64,000 bases of DNA from Alteromonas sp. CI.11.F.A3 (GCF_032925565.1 NZ_CP136708.1:3348001-3412000), one strand, 5' to 3'. Positions 27,737-36,505 are shown, counted from the first letter of the stretch. Notes: generated by a model not told the origin, from the sequence alone. A program made the numbers and translations.

Positions 27737-28828
27737 TTAGGCAACATCGGTGCGCTTATTTTGACGTAAGGGTAGCACAGTTATTAATTTATCTCTGGTT
27801 TGGGCAATAAGCGATTCTGTTGTTTCCCAGTCAATACAGCCGTCGGTTATAGACACACCGTATTCCATTTCGCTTAGCTTTTTACCATCAGACTTTTGGT
27901 TACCGGCCTTTAAGTGGCTTTCTAACATCACGCCAATAATAGACTGGTTACCTTCTAGTATTTGATTTACTACGTTTTGTGCAACCAATGGCTGACGACG
28001 GTAGTCTTTTGAAGAATTAGCATGGCTACAATCGACCACTAAACCTGCTGTTAGCCCTGCTTCTTGCATTTCAACTTCACACTCAGATACACACACCGAA
28101 TCGTAATTTGGTTGTTTGCCGCCACGTAGAATAATATGGCCATCAGGATTACCACTGGTGGCAATAACACTCACTTGACCTTGCTTATTAATACCCATGA
28201 AGCGATGACCTGATGCTGCTGACTTAAGTGCATTTAGGGCTATGTCTAAGCTGCCATCAGTACCATTTTTAAAGCCTACAGGCATTGAAAGGCCGCTGGC
28301 CATTTCACGGTGAGTTTGTGACTCAGAAGTACGAGCACCAATTGCGGACCAGCTGAATAGTTCTGCTAAGTACTGAGGACTAATTGGATCTAGCGCTTCA
28401 GTCGCTACCGGAAGTTCGAGTTCGGCCAACCAAATTAGTAGTTCACGGGCTTTACGCAGGCCAGCTTCAATATCAAATGTGTCGTTAATATGAGGGTCGT
28501 TAATTAACCCCTTCCAACCGGTGGTGGTGCGCGGCTTTTCAAAGTAAACACGCATCACAATGAATAAGGTATCTTTGCACGATTCGTGCAGCTCTTTTAA
28601 CTTAAGCGCGTATTCTTTAGCTGCTTCCACATCGTGGATAGAGCATGGCCCGCATACTACCAACATACGATGGTCGCGGCGGTGAATGATATCAGAAACA
28701 ATTTTGCGAGAATCTGAAATGGCAGCAAGTGCTTTTTCTGAGGCAGGCAACTCAGCACTTAATGCTTCTGGCGTAATAAGTACATCTTCTGCACTTACGT
28801 GGATATTATTTACAGTGTCCTTGATCAT
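27737..28828 (-). CDS. aroF: 3-deoxy-7-phosphoheptulonate (DAHP) synthase, class I, AroF type
   Basis: First enzyme of the shikimate pathway: phosphoenolpyruvate plus erythrose 4-phosphate to DAHP. It has 363 residues, with VCGPCSIHDVEAAKEYA, PRTTTGWKGLINDPHINDTF, SQTHREMASGLSMPVGFKNG and VVDCSHANSSKDYRRQP (metal- and substrate-binding Cys, His and Asp residues). The first four codons after the start are unremarkable. AroF, AroG and AroH cannot be separated firmly by motif. The tyrA neighbour and the TyrR-type box upstream favour the Tyr-regulated AroF. Confidence 0.94.
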   Translation of the reverse strand: MIKDTVNNIHVSAEDVLITPEALSAELPASEKALAAISDSRKIVSDIIHRRDHRMLVVCGPCSIHDVEAAKEYALKLKELHESCKDTLFIVMRVYFEKPRTTTGWKGLINDPHINDTFDIEAGLRKARELLIWLAELELPVATEALDPISPQYLAELFSWSAIGARTSESQTHREMASGLSMPVGFKNGTDGSLDIALNALKSAASGHRFMGINKQGQVSVIATSGNPDGHIILRGGKQPNYDSVCVSECEVEMQEAGLTAGLVVDCSHANSSKDYRRQPLVAQNVVNQILEGNQSIIGVMLESHLKAGNQKSDGKKLSEMEYGVSITDGCIDWETTESLIAQTRDKLITVLPLRQNKRTDVA

Positions 28829-28890
28829 GGGGCTCTCTTAACTACTAAAAAACGGAAAAAATGAAACGTCAAAAGAGTTATATTTTCGCG

Positions 28891-28908
28891 TGTAAACTTA
28901 TATGTACA
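28891..28908 (-). promoter_or_regulatory. TyrR-like box upstream of aroF-tyrA
   Basis: On the minus strand the site reads TGTACA-TATAAG-TTTACA. The TyrR consensus is TGTAAA-N6-TTTACA, so 11 of 12 fixed positions agree. It ends 63 bp before the aroF ATG. A possible -10 (TATAAG) lies inside it, which would suit repression. The TyrR protein itself is not in the window. Confidence 0.7.
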
Positions 28909-29077
28909 ACAGGCATTTTCTAATTTTCTTTAACGTCATTGACTTTTTAACAACAAACGAATAAGCAAGCAAGCATTAACGTATAATACTTTGCTTTAAG
29001 TTAAAGAAAAACGATTTTCATATGACGATTGGTTAAGTTCACGCCTATTTAGTTTACTTTTCAACCAAAGGTGAGTG

Positions 29078-29707
29078 TTAGCTTTTCGGCGTGTAGCCCT
29101 TCTTAAATATGTTAGGTTTCCAGCCCCAATGTAGCGAACCTAGACGAATAAACACGGTTGTTAGTAATGAGCCCAAAATACACCATGCATAGGGCGCATC
29201 TAACGTAAACAAGGCGGCATATGCCAAGCCTCCAGAAAGACATGCTGTAGCATAAAGGTCGCCACGCATTACCAATGGAACCTCTCGACAGATGACATCC
29301 CTTAGTAAACCGCCAAATATCCCTGTGGTCATGCCCATAGTTAGTGCCACTATCATACCTGTGCCTTCTATCAGCGCTTTTTCCATGCCCATGATGTTAA
29401 AGATGGCAAGCCCTGCTGCATCCATCAAAATAAAGTAATAGTTAGATAGTGGAGGTAGATAACGTATGGATAAAACAGTGAGTACTACTGCGCCATAGGC
29501 AGAATATAAATAAGAAGGCGTTTCCACCCAAAAAATAGGTTGGGTAAGCAATAAATCTCTAATGGTTCCTCCGCCTAAGGCAGTGACACAGGCCACTACA
29601 ACCACGCCAAAGCCATTGATACTTTTTTCATGCCCCATTAGTGCGCCCGATACCGCAAAAAACGCCACACCAAATAGACCTAAAAATAAAAAGTAATCCG
29701 CCGTCAT
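29078..29707 (-). CDS. TRIC/UPF0126 (YicG-like) membrane protein
   Basis: Integral membrane protein of 209 residues with about seven hydrophobic segments, built from two UPF0126 repeats. Repeat 1 contains VTALGGGTIRDLLL and repeat 2 contains MTTGIFGGLLRDVICREVPLVMRGDLYA; each has the G-G-x-x-R-D motif. Bacterial members are related to trimeric intracellular cation channels and E. coli YicG has also been linked to glycine transport. It is a single gene with a divergent short gap to the hydrolase at 29827. The substrate is uncertain. Confidence 0.88.
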   Translation of the reverse strand: MTADYFLFLGLFGVAFFAVSGALMGHEKSINGFGVVVVACVTALGGGTIRDLLLTQPIFWVETPSYLYSAYGAVVLTVLSIRYLPPLSNYYFILMDAAGLAIFNIMGMEKALIEGTGMIVALTMGMTTGIFGGLLRDVICREVPLVMRGDLYATACLSGGLAYAALFTLDAPYAWCILGSLLTTVFIRLGSLHWGWKPNIFKKGYTPKS

Positions 29708-29826
29708 CCTTGTCTCACTTGCGTATGTGTCTTGAGTTTTATTCTGAAAATAGTCGAGTACAGATCGTTAATTTACAAATTTCGTGGCAGTATTATTTTT
29801 TTCACACATGCAAACCTATCTTTTAC

Positions 29827-30507
29827 ATGAAATTTATACTTATTTTATTATTTGTTATTACAAGTGCTACCGCCTGCGCCGCACAACGCGATTATACTTT
29901 TCCCAGTAAAATAAACGCTGCCGAACACTACGTTTTCTATTCCCATGGTTATATCGTAGAAGGTGACGACCCAACACCCATACACCCTCGGTGGGGGGTA
30001 TATAATTTTCCGAGTATTCAAAAAGCACTTGATGACGCTAGCTATACTTTAATAGCACACCACAGACCAAAGGGCGTAAGCCCAATCGACTGCGCTAAAC
30101 GCCTTACCGGAGAAGTTAAACAACTTATCACTTTTGGTGTACCACCAGAAAACATTACCCTTACCGGCTTTTCCCGCGGTGGCGCTATTACTATATTGGC
30201 GGTAAACGAGTTAAAAAACGCTAAGGTCAATGTCGTGATTTTAGCGGGCTGTGCAGGATTAATTAATCGAAAACGCGATATTCAGTTATACGGCCGCGTG
30301 CTTTCAATTTATGAAACCTCTGATGATGTTGGCTCGTGCAACCTGTTAGAAGCACGCAGCCCTATGCTTAAAGAATTCAAAGAGATAGCCATTTCAACTG
30401 GCAAAGAGCACGGCGCGTTTTATCGCCCCGTAGACGAATGGCTTGTACCGTTGAAACAATGGATTAATAGTTCAATCAGCGAGCCTGAAATTAACGAGGA
30501 CGAATAA
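29827..30507 (+). CDS. Exported alpha/beta-hydrolase
   Basis: Protein of 226 residues. A hydrophobic signal sequence (MKFILILLFVITSATACA) may be a plain or a weak lipoprotein signal. The fold markers are VFYSHGYIVEGD and the nucleophile elbow LTGFSRGGAITILAV (G-x-S-x-G, Ser at about 117). A C-terminal His lies in GKEHGAF. The ATG at 29827 was chosen for its signal peptide; the open frame extends 62 codons upstream into sequence opposite the TRIC gene, which looks non-coding. There is no clear ribosome site. It is convergent with the esterase at 30530, 22 bp apart. The substrate is unknown. Confidence 0.75.
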   Translation: MKFILILLFVITSATACAAQRDYTFPSKINAAEHYVFYSHGYIVEGDDPTPIHPRWGVYNFPSIQKALDDASYTLIAHHRPKGVSPIDCAKRLTGEVKQLITFGVPPENITLTGFSRGGAITILAVNELKNAKVNVVILAGCAGLINRKRDIQLYGRVLSIYETSDDVGSCNLLEARSPMLKEFKEIAISTGKEHGAFYRPVDEWLVPLKQWINSSISEPEINEDE

Positions 30508-30529
30508 CCGCTAGACGACACAGGTTGCG

Positions 30530-31381
30530 TTACTGTTGCTGACGACTACCATAGAGCCAATCTAACCCCTGTATGGCGGTAGTGGGAAATGCAGTAGCGT
30601 GGGTGGCCTCATCAATGAGTTTAAACTTGAGATTTATGTGCCGCTTACTCTGTTGCGTTATTTTTTGAGCCAGCTGTTGTGCACCTTCAACCATATCTTC
30701 CCTTTCACCATATTCAGGGCGCTCTAACGCTCCCACTGCAAGATAAACGTTTACAGGTGTTTTGGCGGGTACAATTGCTTCAGACAAAATAGCATTGTCG
30801 CGAAACCACACCGATGGGCTACCAATAATGTAACTACTAAACATATTTGGGCGAGTAAAAAGCACATAAGCACTAAATAGCCCGCCTAAGGAATTTCCGA
30901 CTAACGTTTTAGGCATTCCCTCCACGCGATAGTTATTCGAAATATAGGTAAATACTGTGTCATTAATAAAGTCAGCATGATGCGCTGCTTTGCCAGTTTC
31001 AAGCTTCCAGTCTTCATCAAGGTAAGGGGTATAGTCACGAACACGACTTGCGGCCCCCTTAGACCCTTTCGAGTAGGATATGGCTACTATAATTGCCTGC
31101 TCCATTACACCACTGTTCATAGGAAATCGTGTTACTCCTGACACAACCTGAAATGCATAAGAGCCGTCCAACAAATAAATCACTGGGTAAGATGCTGTCG
31201 TATTAGCTCGGTAGCTTTTCGGCAACTTGATAAAAATGGGGTAAGTACGGTCAGTGTTTTTATCTTGAAGTTCTACAACTGTACTTCTAGGTATTTTGAA
31301 TTCAACGTTAGCATTAGCTATGGCACTGAAGGCTAACACCATTAATACCCAGAAATAACGCGACAGCATATGGCCACTCAT
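30530..31381 (-). CDS. Putative exported esterase (Fes/IroE/BesA-type alpha/beta-hydrolase)
   Basis: Protein of 283 residues with a signal peptide (about 7-24, FWVLMVLAFSAIANA). The esterase-D/IroE-like fold shows YPVIYLLDGSYAF, the nucleophile elbow TLVGNSLGGLFSAYVL (Ser at about 163) and a C-terminal catalytic-type His in DEATHATAFP. Relatives include siderophore esterases and carbohydrate esterases, and no iron-uptake gene lies nearby to favour the former. Its start abuts the repeat cluster 31441-32061, so its promoter must lie in or next to the first repeat. Confidence 0.82.
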   Translation of the reverse strand: MSGHMLSRYFWVLMVLAFSAIANANVEFKIPRSTVVELQDKNTDRTYPIFIKLPKSYRANTTASYPVIYLLDGSYAFQVVSGVTRFPMNSGVMEQAIIVAISYSKGSKGAASRVRDYTPYLDEDWKLETGKAAHHADFINDTVFTYISNNYRVEGMPKTLVGNSLGGLFSAYVLFTRPNMFSSYIIGSPSVWFRDNAILSEAIVPAKTPVNVYLAVGALERPEYGEREDMVEGAQQLAQKITQQSKRHINLKFKLIDEATHATAFPTTAIQGLDWLYGSRQQQ

Positions 31382-31444
31382 TGTTTTAATTAATTATTTT
31401 GAACATATTATATCGCAAAGACGCATTGAGCAATTATGCCAGCG

Positions 31445-31504
31445 CGGAGGGATGCGGTGTAGGTGCTGATGACCTTCCAGCGCAGGACGCGCTGGCAGAG
31501 CCCC
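31445..31504 (+). repeat. Exact 60-bp direct repeat, copy 1
   Basis: Identical to 31576-31635 (offset 131 bp). It includes the hairpin CCAGCGC/GCGCTGG and the left flank. Copy 1 has matching arms GGTGCTGATGAC (31462-31473) and GTCATCGGCATC (31527-31538), two mismatches in 12. Confidence 0.85.
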
Positions 31505-31575
31505 CCCACGGATGGGTTTACGCCGAGTCATCGGCATCTTCCTTCAACTCACCTAACATGGCTGTGAAGTGCGAC

Positions 31576-31635
31576 CGGAGGGATGCGGTGTAGGTGCTGA
31601 TGACCTTCCAGCGCAGGACGCGCTGGCAGAGCCCC
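31576..31635 (+). repeat. Exact 60-bp direct repeat, copy 2
   Basis: Identical to 31445-31504, but its right flank (GCCGCATTACTTCATGG) does not pair with the copied left arm. A short TGAAGT match remains further out (31564-31570 region). It looks like copy 2 received its left part from copy 1 by recombination. Confidence 0.8.
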
Positions 31636-31693
31636 TATGGATGGGTTTATGCCGCATTACTTCATGGTACGGGTCAGCGTTTATAGGAGAGGG

Positions 31694-31790
31694 AGTCGCC
31701 CCCATCAGAAGCCTTCCACAGCATGGAGCTATTGCGAAAACTCCATAGATGAATTCACGCCGCGTTTCACGTGGGCTTCTACTGGCGACT
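31694..31790. repeat. Degenerate repeat copy 3 with own two-part inverted arms
   Basis: Arms AGTCGCC (31694-31700) plus AGAAGCC (31707-31713) pair with GGCTTCT (31774-31780) plus GGCGACT (31784-31790). The core between is a diverged version of the shared element. Confidence 0.65.
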
Positions 31791-31857
31791 AATATTAATA
31801 TTCAACGGTGAGCCTTATCCGGCTGTTCAGAAGGAAGGGCTTTGTGCGCCTCTGAAA

Positions 31858-31916
31858 CTCTCTACAGCATGGATGCTGTAGCGAAGCCCCCATGGATGGG
31901 TTTACGGCGAGTCAGG
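31858..31916. repeat. Repeat copy 4
   Basis: Hairpin CTACAGCAT-GG-ATGCTGTAG (31863-31882) replaces CCAGCGC/GCGCTGG, with compensatory changes that keep the stem. It is followed by GAAGCCCCCATGGATGGG and TTTACGGCG. Outer arms are weak. Confidence 0.7.
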
Positions 31917-31956
31917 GAGCCCAACACCACATCCCTCTCCATACTCAATGCCGTGG

Positions 31957-32061
31957 GAAGAATATGTCCTTGGGGTTTATGACCTTCCAGCGCAGGACGC
32001 GCTGGCAGAGCCCCCATGGACGGGTTTACGGCGTGTCATAAACCCCAAGGACATGTTCTTC
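31957..32061. repeat. Repeat copy 5 inside a 27-bp inverted repeat
   Basis: The perfect 20-bp arms ATGTCCTTGGGGTTTATGAC (31964-31983) and its reverse complement (32035-32054) extend to 27 bp with one mismatch (31957-31983 / 32035-32061). The conserved core lies between. The right arm ends 8 bp before the rplS terminator. Confidence 0.8.
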
Positions 32062-32072
32062 GTCCACAAAAA

Positions 32073-32092
32073 AGCCCGCTAATAAGCGGGCT
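32073..32092 (-). terminator. rplS operon terminator
   Basis: Stem AGCCCGCT/AGCGGGCT with loop AATA; on the minus strand it is followed by a T-run (positions 32068-32073). It lies about 36 bp beyond the rplS stop. Confidence 0.85.
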
Positions 32093-32128
32093 CTTTCGAA
32101 GTTAACAATAACGCAAGGATTAGTAATC

Positions 32129-32491
32129 TTAGTTAAGCTTTTCTTTGATACGTGCAGATTTACCTGAACGTTCACGAAGATAGTAAAGCTTAGCACGACG
32201 AACCGCACCGCGGCGTTTAACTTCAATTGAAGAGATAGCCGGGCTGTGTGTTTGGAACACACGCTCAACGCCTTCGCCGCTAGAAATCTTACGTACGGTA
32301 AAAGACGAGTGCAGACCACGGTTACGCTTAGCGATAACAACACCTTCATAAGCCTGAAGACGCTCTTTGTCACCTTCGGTAACGCGAACTTTAACAACTA
32401 CTGTGTCACCCGGGCCAAACCCTGGAACATCAGATTTAAGCTGTGCTTGCTCAATTTTCTTGATGATATCTTGACTGACTTTGCTCATCAT
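32129..32491 (-). CDS. rplS: 50S ribosomal protein L19
   Basis: Ribosomal protein of 120 residues at the 30S-50S interface. The L19 signature is seen in [22 protein letters not shown], the middle [14 protein letters not shown] segment (here [12 protein letters not shown]) and [29 protein letters not shown]. It is the last gene of rpsP-rimM-trmD-rplS, 15 bp after trmD, and is followed by a clear terminator. The length is typical. The start MMSK has two adjacent Met codons, so initiation may be at the second. Confidence 0.97.
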   Translation of the reverse strand: MMSKVSQDIIKKIEQAQLKSDVPGFGPGDTVVVKVRVTEGDKERLQAYEGVVIAKRNRGLHSSFTVRKISSGEGVERVFQTHSPAISSIEVKRRGAVRRAKLYYLRERSGKSARIKEKLN

Positions 32492-32506
32492 ATCCTCTCG
32501 TCCTAG

Positions 32507-33268
32507 TTAACTGTCATCTCGCTGCAACTGCGTTTGGAATATTTCCAATAACCGCTGCTGCTCCTCAGTCAGAGCTAGGTGATTTAACAAATCAGGGCGA
32601 CGCAGTAAGGTTCTACCCAAAGACTGCATTAATCGCCACTGCCTAATTTTTTCATGATCACCACTTAACAACACGTCAGGTACCGATTGACCATCTAGTA
32701 CTTCTGGCCGCGTATAATGCGGACAATCCAGAAGACCATCGGTAAAGGAATCTTCAACTGCTGAAGCTTTATGCCCCAACACGCCGGGAACTAATCTAGC
32801 AACTGCGTCCATTAAGACCATTGCCGGCAGTTCACCGCCACTTAGAACGTAATCACCAATGGAGACTTCTTCATCTACATGGCTTTCGATTACGCGCTCA
32901 TCAATTCCTTCATATCGACCACAGATTAAAATCGTACGGTCAATTCCAGCAAGACGTTGAACGCCTGCTTGGTCAAGGGGTTTCCCTTGGGGTGATAAGT
33001 AGATCACGCTACTGTTTTCGCCACCAACTTTCTTGGCAGCTTGTATTGCGTCGGTAAGCGGTTTAACCATCATCAGCATGCCGGGTCCGCCACCATAGGG
33101 GCGATCGTCAACTGTGCGATGGCGGTCATGGGTAAAGTCGCGGGGGTTAAAGGTATCAACCGATAATTTTCCAGACTTAACAGCCCTGCCGATTACACCC
33201 TGTTGGGTAAATGGCGCGAACATATCTGGAAACAGGCTAACCACCCCGAACCATTTTTCCGGAGTCAC
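32507..33268 (-). CDS. trmD: TrmD, tRNA (guanine-N1)-methyltransferase
   Basis: SPOUT methyltransferase of 253 residues that makes m1G37 in tRNAs with G36, preventing frameshifts. The trefoil knot shows [25 protein letters not shown] and [24 protein letters not shown]. The substrate-binding Asp/Arg region [21 protein letters not shown] is also present. It starts on the base next to the rimM stop, so the two are tightly coupled. The length is standard. Confidence 0.97.
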   Translation of the reverse strand: MTPEKWFGVVSLFPDMFAPFTQQGVIGRAVKSGKLSVDTFNPRDFTHDRHRTVDDRPYGGGPGMLMMVKPLTDAIQAAKKVGGENSSVIYLSPQGKPLDQAGVQRLAGIDRTILICGRYEGIDERVIESHVDEEVSIGDYVLSGGELPAMVLMDAVARLVPGVLGHKASAVEDSFTDGLLDCPHYTRPEVLDGQSVPDVLLSGDHEKIRQWRLMQSLGRTLLRRPDLLNHLALTEEQQRLLEIFQTQLQRDDS

Positions 33269-33790
33269 TTAAAACCCCGGATCCCAGTCAACTTTAATGA
33301 CCTTCGCTTCCCGATCAACCTCTTGTACAACGTCGTCGAACACAAAAGGTATTAATCTTTCTTTTTGACCAAAAGCATCGCCTACATTAGCTTTAACGTG
33401 AACCACGTCATTGGCACCTGTATTAAATACTTCTTTCACCACACCTAAGTCGTAACCTTGCGTAGTTACCACTTTCATGCCAGTGAGCTCGCGCCAATAA
33501 ATGCCATCGTCCCCTAAATCGGGAAGTTGCGAAGCGCTAATGTTTATATCCAAGTTTTTGATGCGTTCTGCATCATCTCGGTTATCCACACCAACAATCT
33601 TTGCTACCAGGCCTTTACCATGCGTTCGCCATTGGTCAATTTGGTATTCGTTTTTTTCGCCAAGGAACCAAGGCAAGTACTCAAAAATACCTTCTGGTGT
33701 TTGTGTATAGCTGTTGATTTTGACCCAACCTTTTACACCGTAAGGTGCACCGATTTTGCCAACAACCACAATGTCAGACGCTAAACTCAT
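33269..33790 (-). CDS. rimM: RimM, 16S rRNA processing / 30S maturation factor
   Basis: Protein of 173 residues that helps 30S head assembly by binding S19. The N-terminal RimM domain starts VVVGKIGAPYGVKGWVKI. The C-terminal PRC-barrel includes IYWRELTGMKVVTTQGYDLG and GANDVVHVK, and ends in the usual RLIPFVFDDVVQEVD and IKVDWDPGF. It lies 24 bp after rpsP and 0 bp before trmD. Confidence 0.96.
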   Translation of the reverse strand: MSLASDIVVVGKIGAPYGVKGWVKINSYTQTPEGIFEYLPWFLGEKNEYQIDQWRTHGKGLVAKIVGVDNRDDAERIKNLDINISASQLPDLGDDGIYWRELTGMKVVTTQGYDLGVVKEVFNTGANDVVHVKANVGDAFGQKERLIPFVFDDVVQEVDREAKVIKVDWDPGF

Positions 33791-33814
33791 CTATACTCAC
33801 CAGTTAATTGCAGC

Positions 33815-34066
33815 TTACGCTGCAGATTTTTTAGCTTCTTTTACCAAGCTAGTTACGCGCTCAGATAAGCTCGCGCCAACACCAACCCAGTAATCAACAC
33901 GTTCTAGGTCAACGCGTAAACGCTCTGCTTGACCTTGTGCTGTTGGGTTGAAGAAACCAACGTTTTCAATAAAACGACCGTTTCTTGCACGACGGCTATC
34001 AGCCACCACTAGTTGATAAAATGGACGCTTTTTCGCGCCACCACGCTGTAAACGAATAGTAACCAT
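33815..34066 (-). CDS. rpsP: 30S ribosomal protein S16
   Basis: Ribosomal protein of 83 residues, complete, with [20 protein letters not shown] and [20 protein letters not shown]. It is first in rpsP-rimM-trmD-rplS, behind its own promoter at 34154-34181. In E. coli ffh lies just upstream of rpsP; here ffh is about 22.8 kb away and an unrelated peptidase gene comes first. Confidence 0.97.
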   Translation of the reverse strand: MVTIRLQRGGAKKRPFYQLVVADSRRARNGRFIENVGFFNPTAQGQAERLRVDLERVDYWVGVGASLSERVTSLVKEAKKSAA

Positions 34067-34153
34067 AAATGCCTCAAACTCGTTGTAGCGTTACCGTTAA
34101 CTTAAGCCTTCTTTCGACGCCTATAAATTGAGCGCCTAAGAGAAGGCCGCCGA

Positions 34154-34181
34154 ATTATACGGATATGGGCTGTGAATGCAA
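34154..34181 (-). promoter_or_regulatory. rpsP operon promoter
   Basis: On the minus strand: TTGCAT (34176-34181), a 16-bp spacer and TATAAT (34154-34159), about 90 bp before the rpsP ATG. The leader opens with a 7-bp hairpin (GCCTTCT / AGAAGGC, 34106-34112 and 34141-34147). The promoter explains how the operon works without ffh upstream. Confidence 0.75.
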
Positions 34182-34267
34182 GTATAAATGCGGGTTAAAT
34201 AGGGATTATGCATCCCTATTTATTATTTATTGGCTATTAGTGTGGAAGGAGTAAAATTTTCGCTTGC

Positions 34268-35578
34268 TTATAAGGCCTGAGCTTCTCCTAAACGATAGAG
34301 TAAAATAGCCGCTTTATGCATGTTTTGCGCAAAGGTAGACATGTCGGCCACTTCATCTTTTGTATGTCCTCCATCGCCCATTAAGCCTAGGCCATCAATG
34401 GCCATGTCTACATGATCTGCAGCAAATGAAATATCTGCGGCACCAGCGTTTCTTGGATTAACCGGCGCTACAGGGCCATAACCTAAAGATTTACTTACAT
34501 CGCTATACATCTTTAACAGTGCATAGTTTTCATCGGTAGGTGCCATTGGCGGATACCCATCGGCAAAGGTTAATGTCGCAGAGGTATGCGCTAGGTTATT
34601 CGAAGCCACTTCCTGCATAACCTTTTTAGCTTTTGCCAACTCGTCAGCGGTTAATGTTCGAATGCCGCCTTTCACGGTCACTTCTTTTGCCACCACATTG
34701 GTTTTACCAAAGCCTTGTACAATAGAATTCTCTGGCTGTACTTCAACTTCAGTACCACCCGCTATTAACCCAGGGTTGAAGGTAATATTACCAACGCCCG
34801 CTAACTGTTCGCGAAAACTATTTAAAATACGAGCCGTTTCAAAAATAGCGCCGTAGCCCACATTGTCGGTGAATATTTGTGATGAATGCGCAGGCTTGCC
34901 TGTTACATCTAACTGCCACCCTATTGAACCACGTCGTGCGACCACCGCTGTTTTAATATCGCCATCTGCATCTTCAAACCCCAGCGCGATATCGGCCCAT
35001 ATTGCTGCATCAACCAAGGCTTTCTTAGATAGTGAAAGTGGGCGGCCGCTACTTTCTTCATCGCCTGTCATCACTACTTTAATACTGATTTTATCAAGCA
35101 AATCTAAGGCTTTCAGCGCTTGCAGTGCCGCAATAATAATCACATCACCGCCTTTCATATCGGTGATGCCAGGCCCAGCAATATGGGTGTCATCAACTAC
35201 GCTGTAGTTTTGGAATGCATCATCTTTGGCAAACACCGTATCTAAATGGCCTATCATCAGAATCTTTGGCCCTGAATTTCCATAGCTAGCCACTAAGTGC
35301 CCAGCACGATTAAATTCACTTCCATCAACCCACTGGGTATCAAACCCCATTGCATCGAACTCGGCTTGATAAATAGCCCCTACTTTTTTGACTCCGTCGA
35401 AATTCATGGTGCCACTATTGATATTCACGGTTTTTTCTAACAGCGCTTGGGATTGGGTGAGGTTATCATTAATGTGCTTTGTAATTTTCTGCTCGGTGGC
35501 AGTATCAGCCATACTGGTTTGGCTAAACATGAATACCATGCCAACAAACAGGGTGTTGAATTTAATTCTTTTAATCAT
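34268..35578 (-). CDS. Exported M20-family metallopeptidase (carboxypeptidase G2-like)
   Basis: Protein of 436 residues with a signal peptide (about 1-25, ending SMADT). The M20 zinc-site motifs are present: LMIGHLDTVF, GPGITDMKGGDVII, VMTGDEESSG with the catalytic Glu, and the final GDGGHTKDE. Members remove C-terminal Glu or act on dipeptides; the closest type by layout is glutamate carboxypeptidase (CPG2). The ATG at 35578 was chosen because AAGAGAA lies 8 nt before it. An upstream ATG at 35602 lacks a ribosome site and would place that site inside the gene. It is monocistronic. Confidence 0.88.
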   Translation of the reverse strand: MIKRIKFNTLFVGMVFMFSQTSMADTATEQKITKHINDNLTQSQALLEKTVNINSGTMNFDGVKKVGAIYQAEFDAMGFDTQWVDGSEFNRAGHLVASYGNSGPKILMIGHLDTVFAKDDAFQNYSVVDDTHIAGPGITDMKGGDVIIIAALQALKALDLLDKISIKVVMTGDEESSGRPLSLSKKALVDAAIWADIALGFEDADGDIKTAVVARRGSIGWQLDVTGKPAHSSQIFTDNVGYGAIFETARILNSFREQLAGVGNITFNPGLIAGGTEVEVQPENSIVQGFGKTNVVAKEVTVKGGIRTLTADELAKAKKVMQEVASNNLAHTSATLTFADGYPPMAPTDENYALLKMYSDVSKSLGYGPVAPVNPRNAGAADISFAADHVDMAIDGLGLMGDGGHTKDEVADMSTFAQNMHKAAILLYRLGEAQAL

Positions 35579-35790
35579 GAATTTTCTCTTATTTATTATC
35601 ATTTAAGACTTGAATAGACACAGGAAGAATAATGAGAGTAAAACGGGCGTTCTGTAATGTCTAGTGAGATGAAAAAAGTGAATATTAGTGAATAGTGTTT
35701 TTTATAGTAGCCGCTAAAAATACGTAAACAGTGTTGCGACATGGGCCCAAGTTGACCCATGTCATAAGAGAATTTTATAGCTGTAGTTTA

Positions 35791-36447
35791 TCAACCTAAC
35801 TGAGCCAAGGTCACATTCGCATCGTTATAATCCAGGGCAATAAATCGATAACCTGATTCATTTTTTAATATTAAGCTGGGAAAACCCTGGGCGCCAATAG
35901 CTTGCCCCATGCTTATTTCTTCCATCAGTGTTTGTTGGGTTTCTGCGCTGTTTAACTCTTTTTCGAATTGCTCTGGGTTTAATCCTAACTCGCTGGCCAG
36001 TTCAATCAACGTAGTATCATTAGACGGATTCATAGCGTGAAGATAGTACCCTTCTTGTATCGCTTCGATCATCGTCTCTTCTTTACTGGCATCTTGTTTT
36101 CTAGCAGCAATCACCGCACGGCATGACGGATAAGTTGAGCGTCGTGGCTCGCATTTTTCCCAAAAATCAAAGTTGAATATGGTACCCGGCACCCGCTGCA
36201 TGATGGTTTTCCAATATCCGCTGATTGCAGCTTGCATAGCACTTGGCATGGGTTCGTTAGAATCAGGCGCTAACCCGCCTAATACATATTGCACCTCTAT
36301 GTGGTTTGGCAGGTTTTGTTTTATCGTGTTCCATACTGGTACAAACGCCCAGCACCAACTGCACATGGGGTCATGTACGTAGTAGAGAATAGATTTACTA
36401 CTCTGCTGTGTTACTTGTTGTCTGGGCTGTCGCACTGGCTTTTCCAA
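35791..36447 (-). CDS. DsbA-family thiol oxidoreductase-like protein (cytoplasmic)
   Basis: Protein of 218 residues with a thioredoxin fold. The active site is CSWC in YYVHDPMCSWCWAFVPVW, and the cis-Pro loop is GAQGFPSLIL. There is no signal peptide, and the N-terminus is basic and polar, so it is probably cytoplasmic, like the FrnE/2-hydroxychromene isomerase branch of the DsbA family. It is divergent from the metY gene across 148 bp that hold the MetJ boxes. Whether MetJ also affects this gene is unknown. Confidence 0.85.
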   Translation of the reverse strand: MEKPVRQPRQQVTQQSSKSILYYVHDPMCSWCWAFVPVWNTIKQNLPNHIEVQYVLGGLAPDSNEPMPSAMQAAISGYWKTIMQRVPGTIFNFDFWEKCEPRRSTYPSCRAVIAARKQDASKEETMIEAIQEGYYLHAMNPSNDTTLIELASELGLNPEQFEKELNSAETQQTLMEEISMGQAIGAQGFPSLILKNESGYRFIALDYNDANVTLAQLG

Positions 36448-36505
36448 AACACTCTCCTACATTTAATTAACAAATAACTTTTTAATACTTCACAAGTGAA
36501 GATTT

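Larger units (their letters stand above)
31441..32061. repeat. Cluster of five related hairpin repeats
   Basis: About 620 bp without a believable gene. Five copies of a roughly 50-bp core occur: a hairpin (CCAGCGC-AGGAC-GCGCTGG or variants), then GAAGCCCCCATGGATGGG-like sequence and TTTACGGCG. Cores start near 31474, 31605, 31713, 31860 and 31984. Copies 1 and 2 share an exact direct repeat of about 60 bp. Several copies are bracketed by their own inverted-repeat arms. A 64-codon frame through copies 1 and 2 is not regarded as a gene. It resembles dispersed intergenic repeats known from marine gammaproteobacteria, but the family was not identified. Confidence 0.8.

Noticed and set aside
31399..31593. 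64-codon frame in the repeat cluster
   Set aside because: It lies on repeat copies 1 and 2 and its translation is only the repeat read through; no start signal.
31441..32061. CRISPR array
   Set aside because: Units are few, unevenly spaced, structured by inverted repeats and without unique spacers of constant length; no cas genes in the window.
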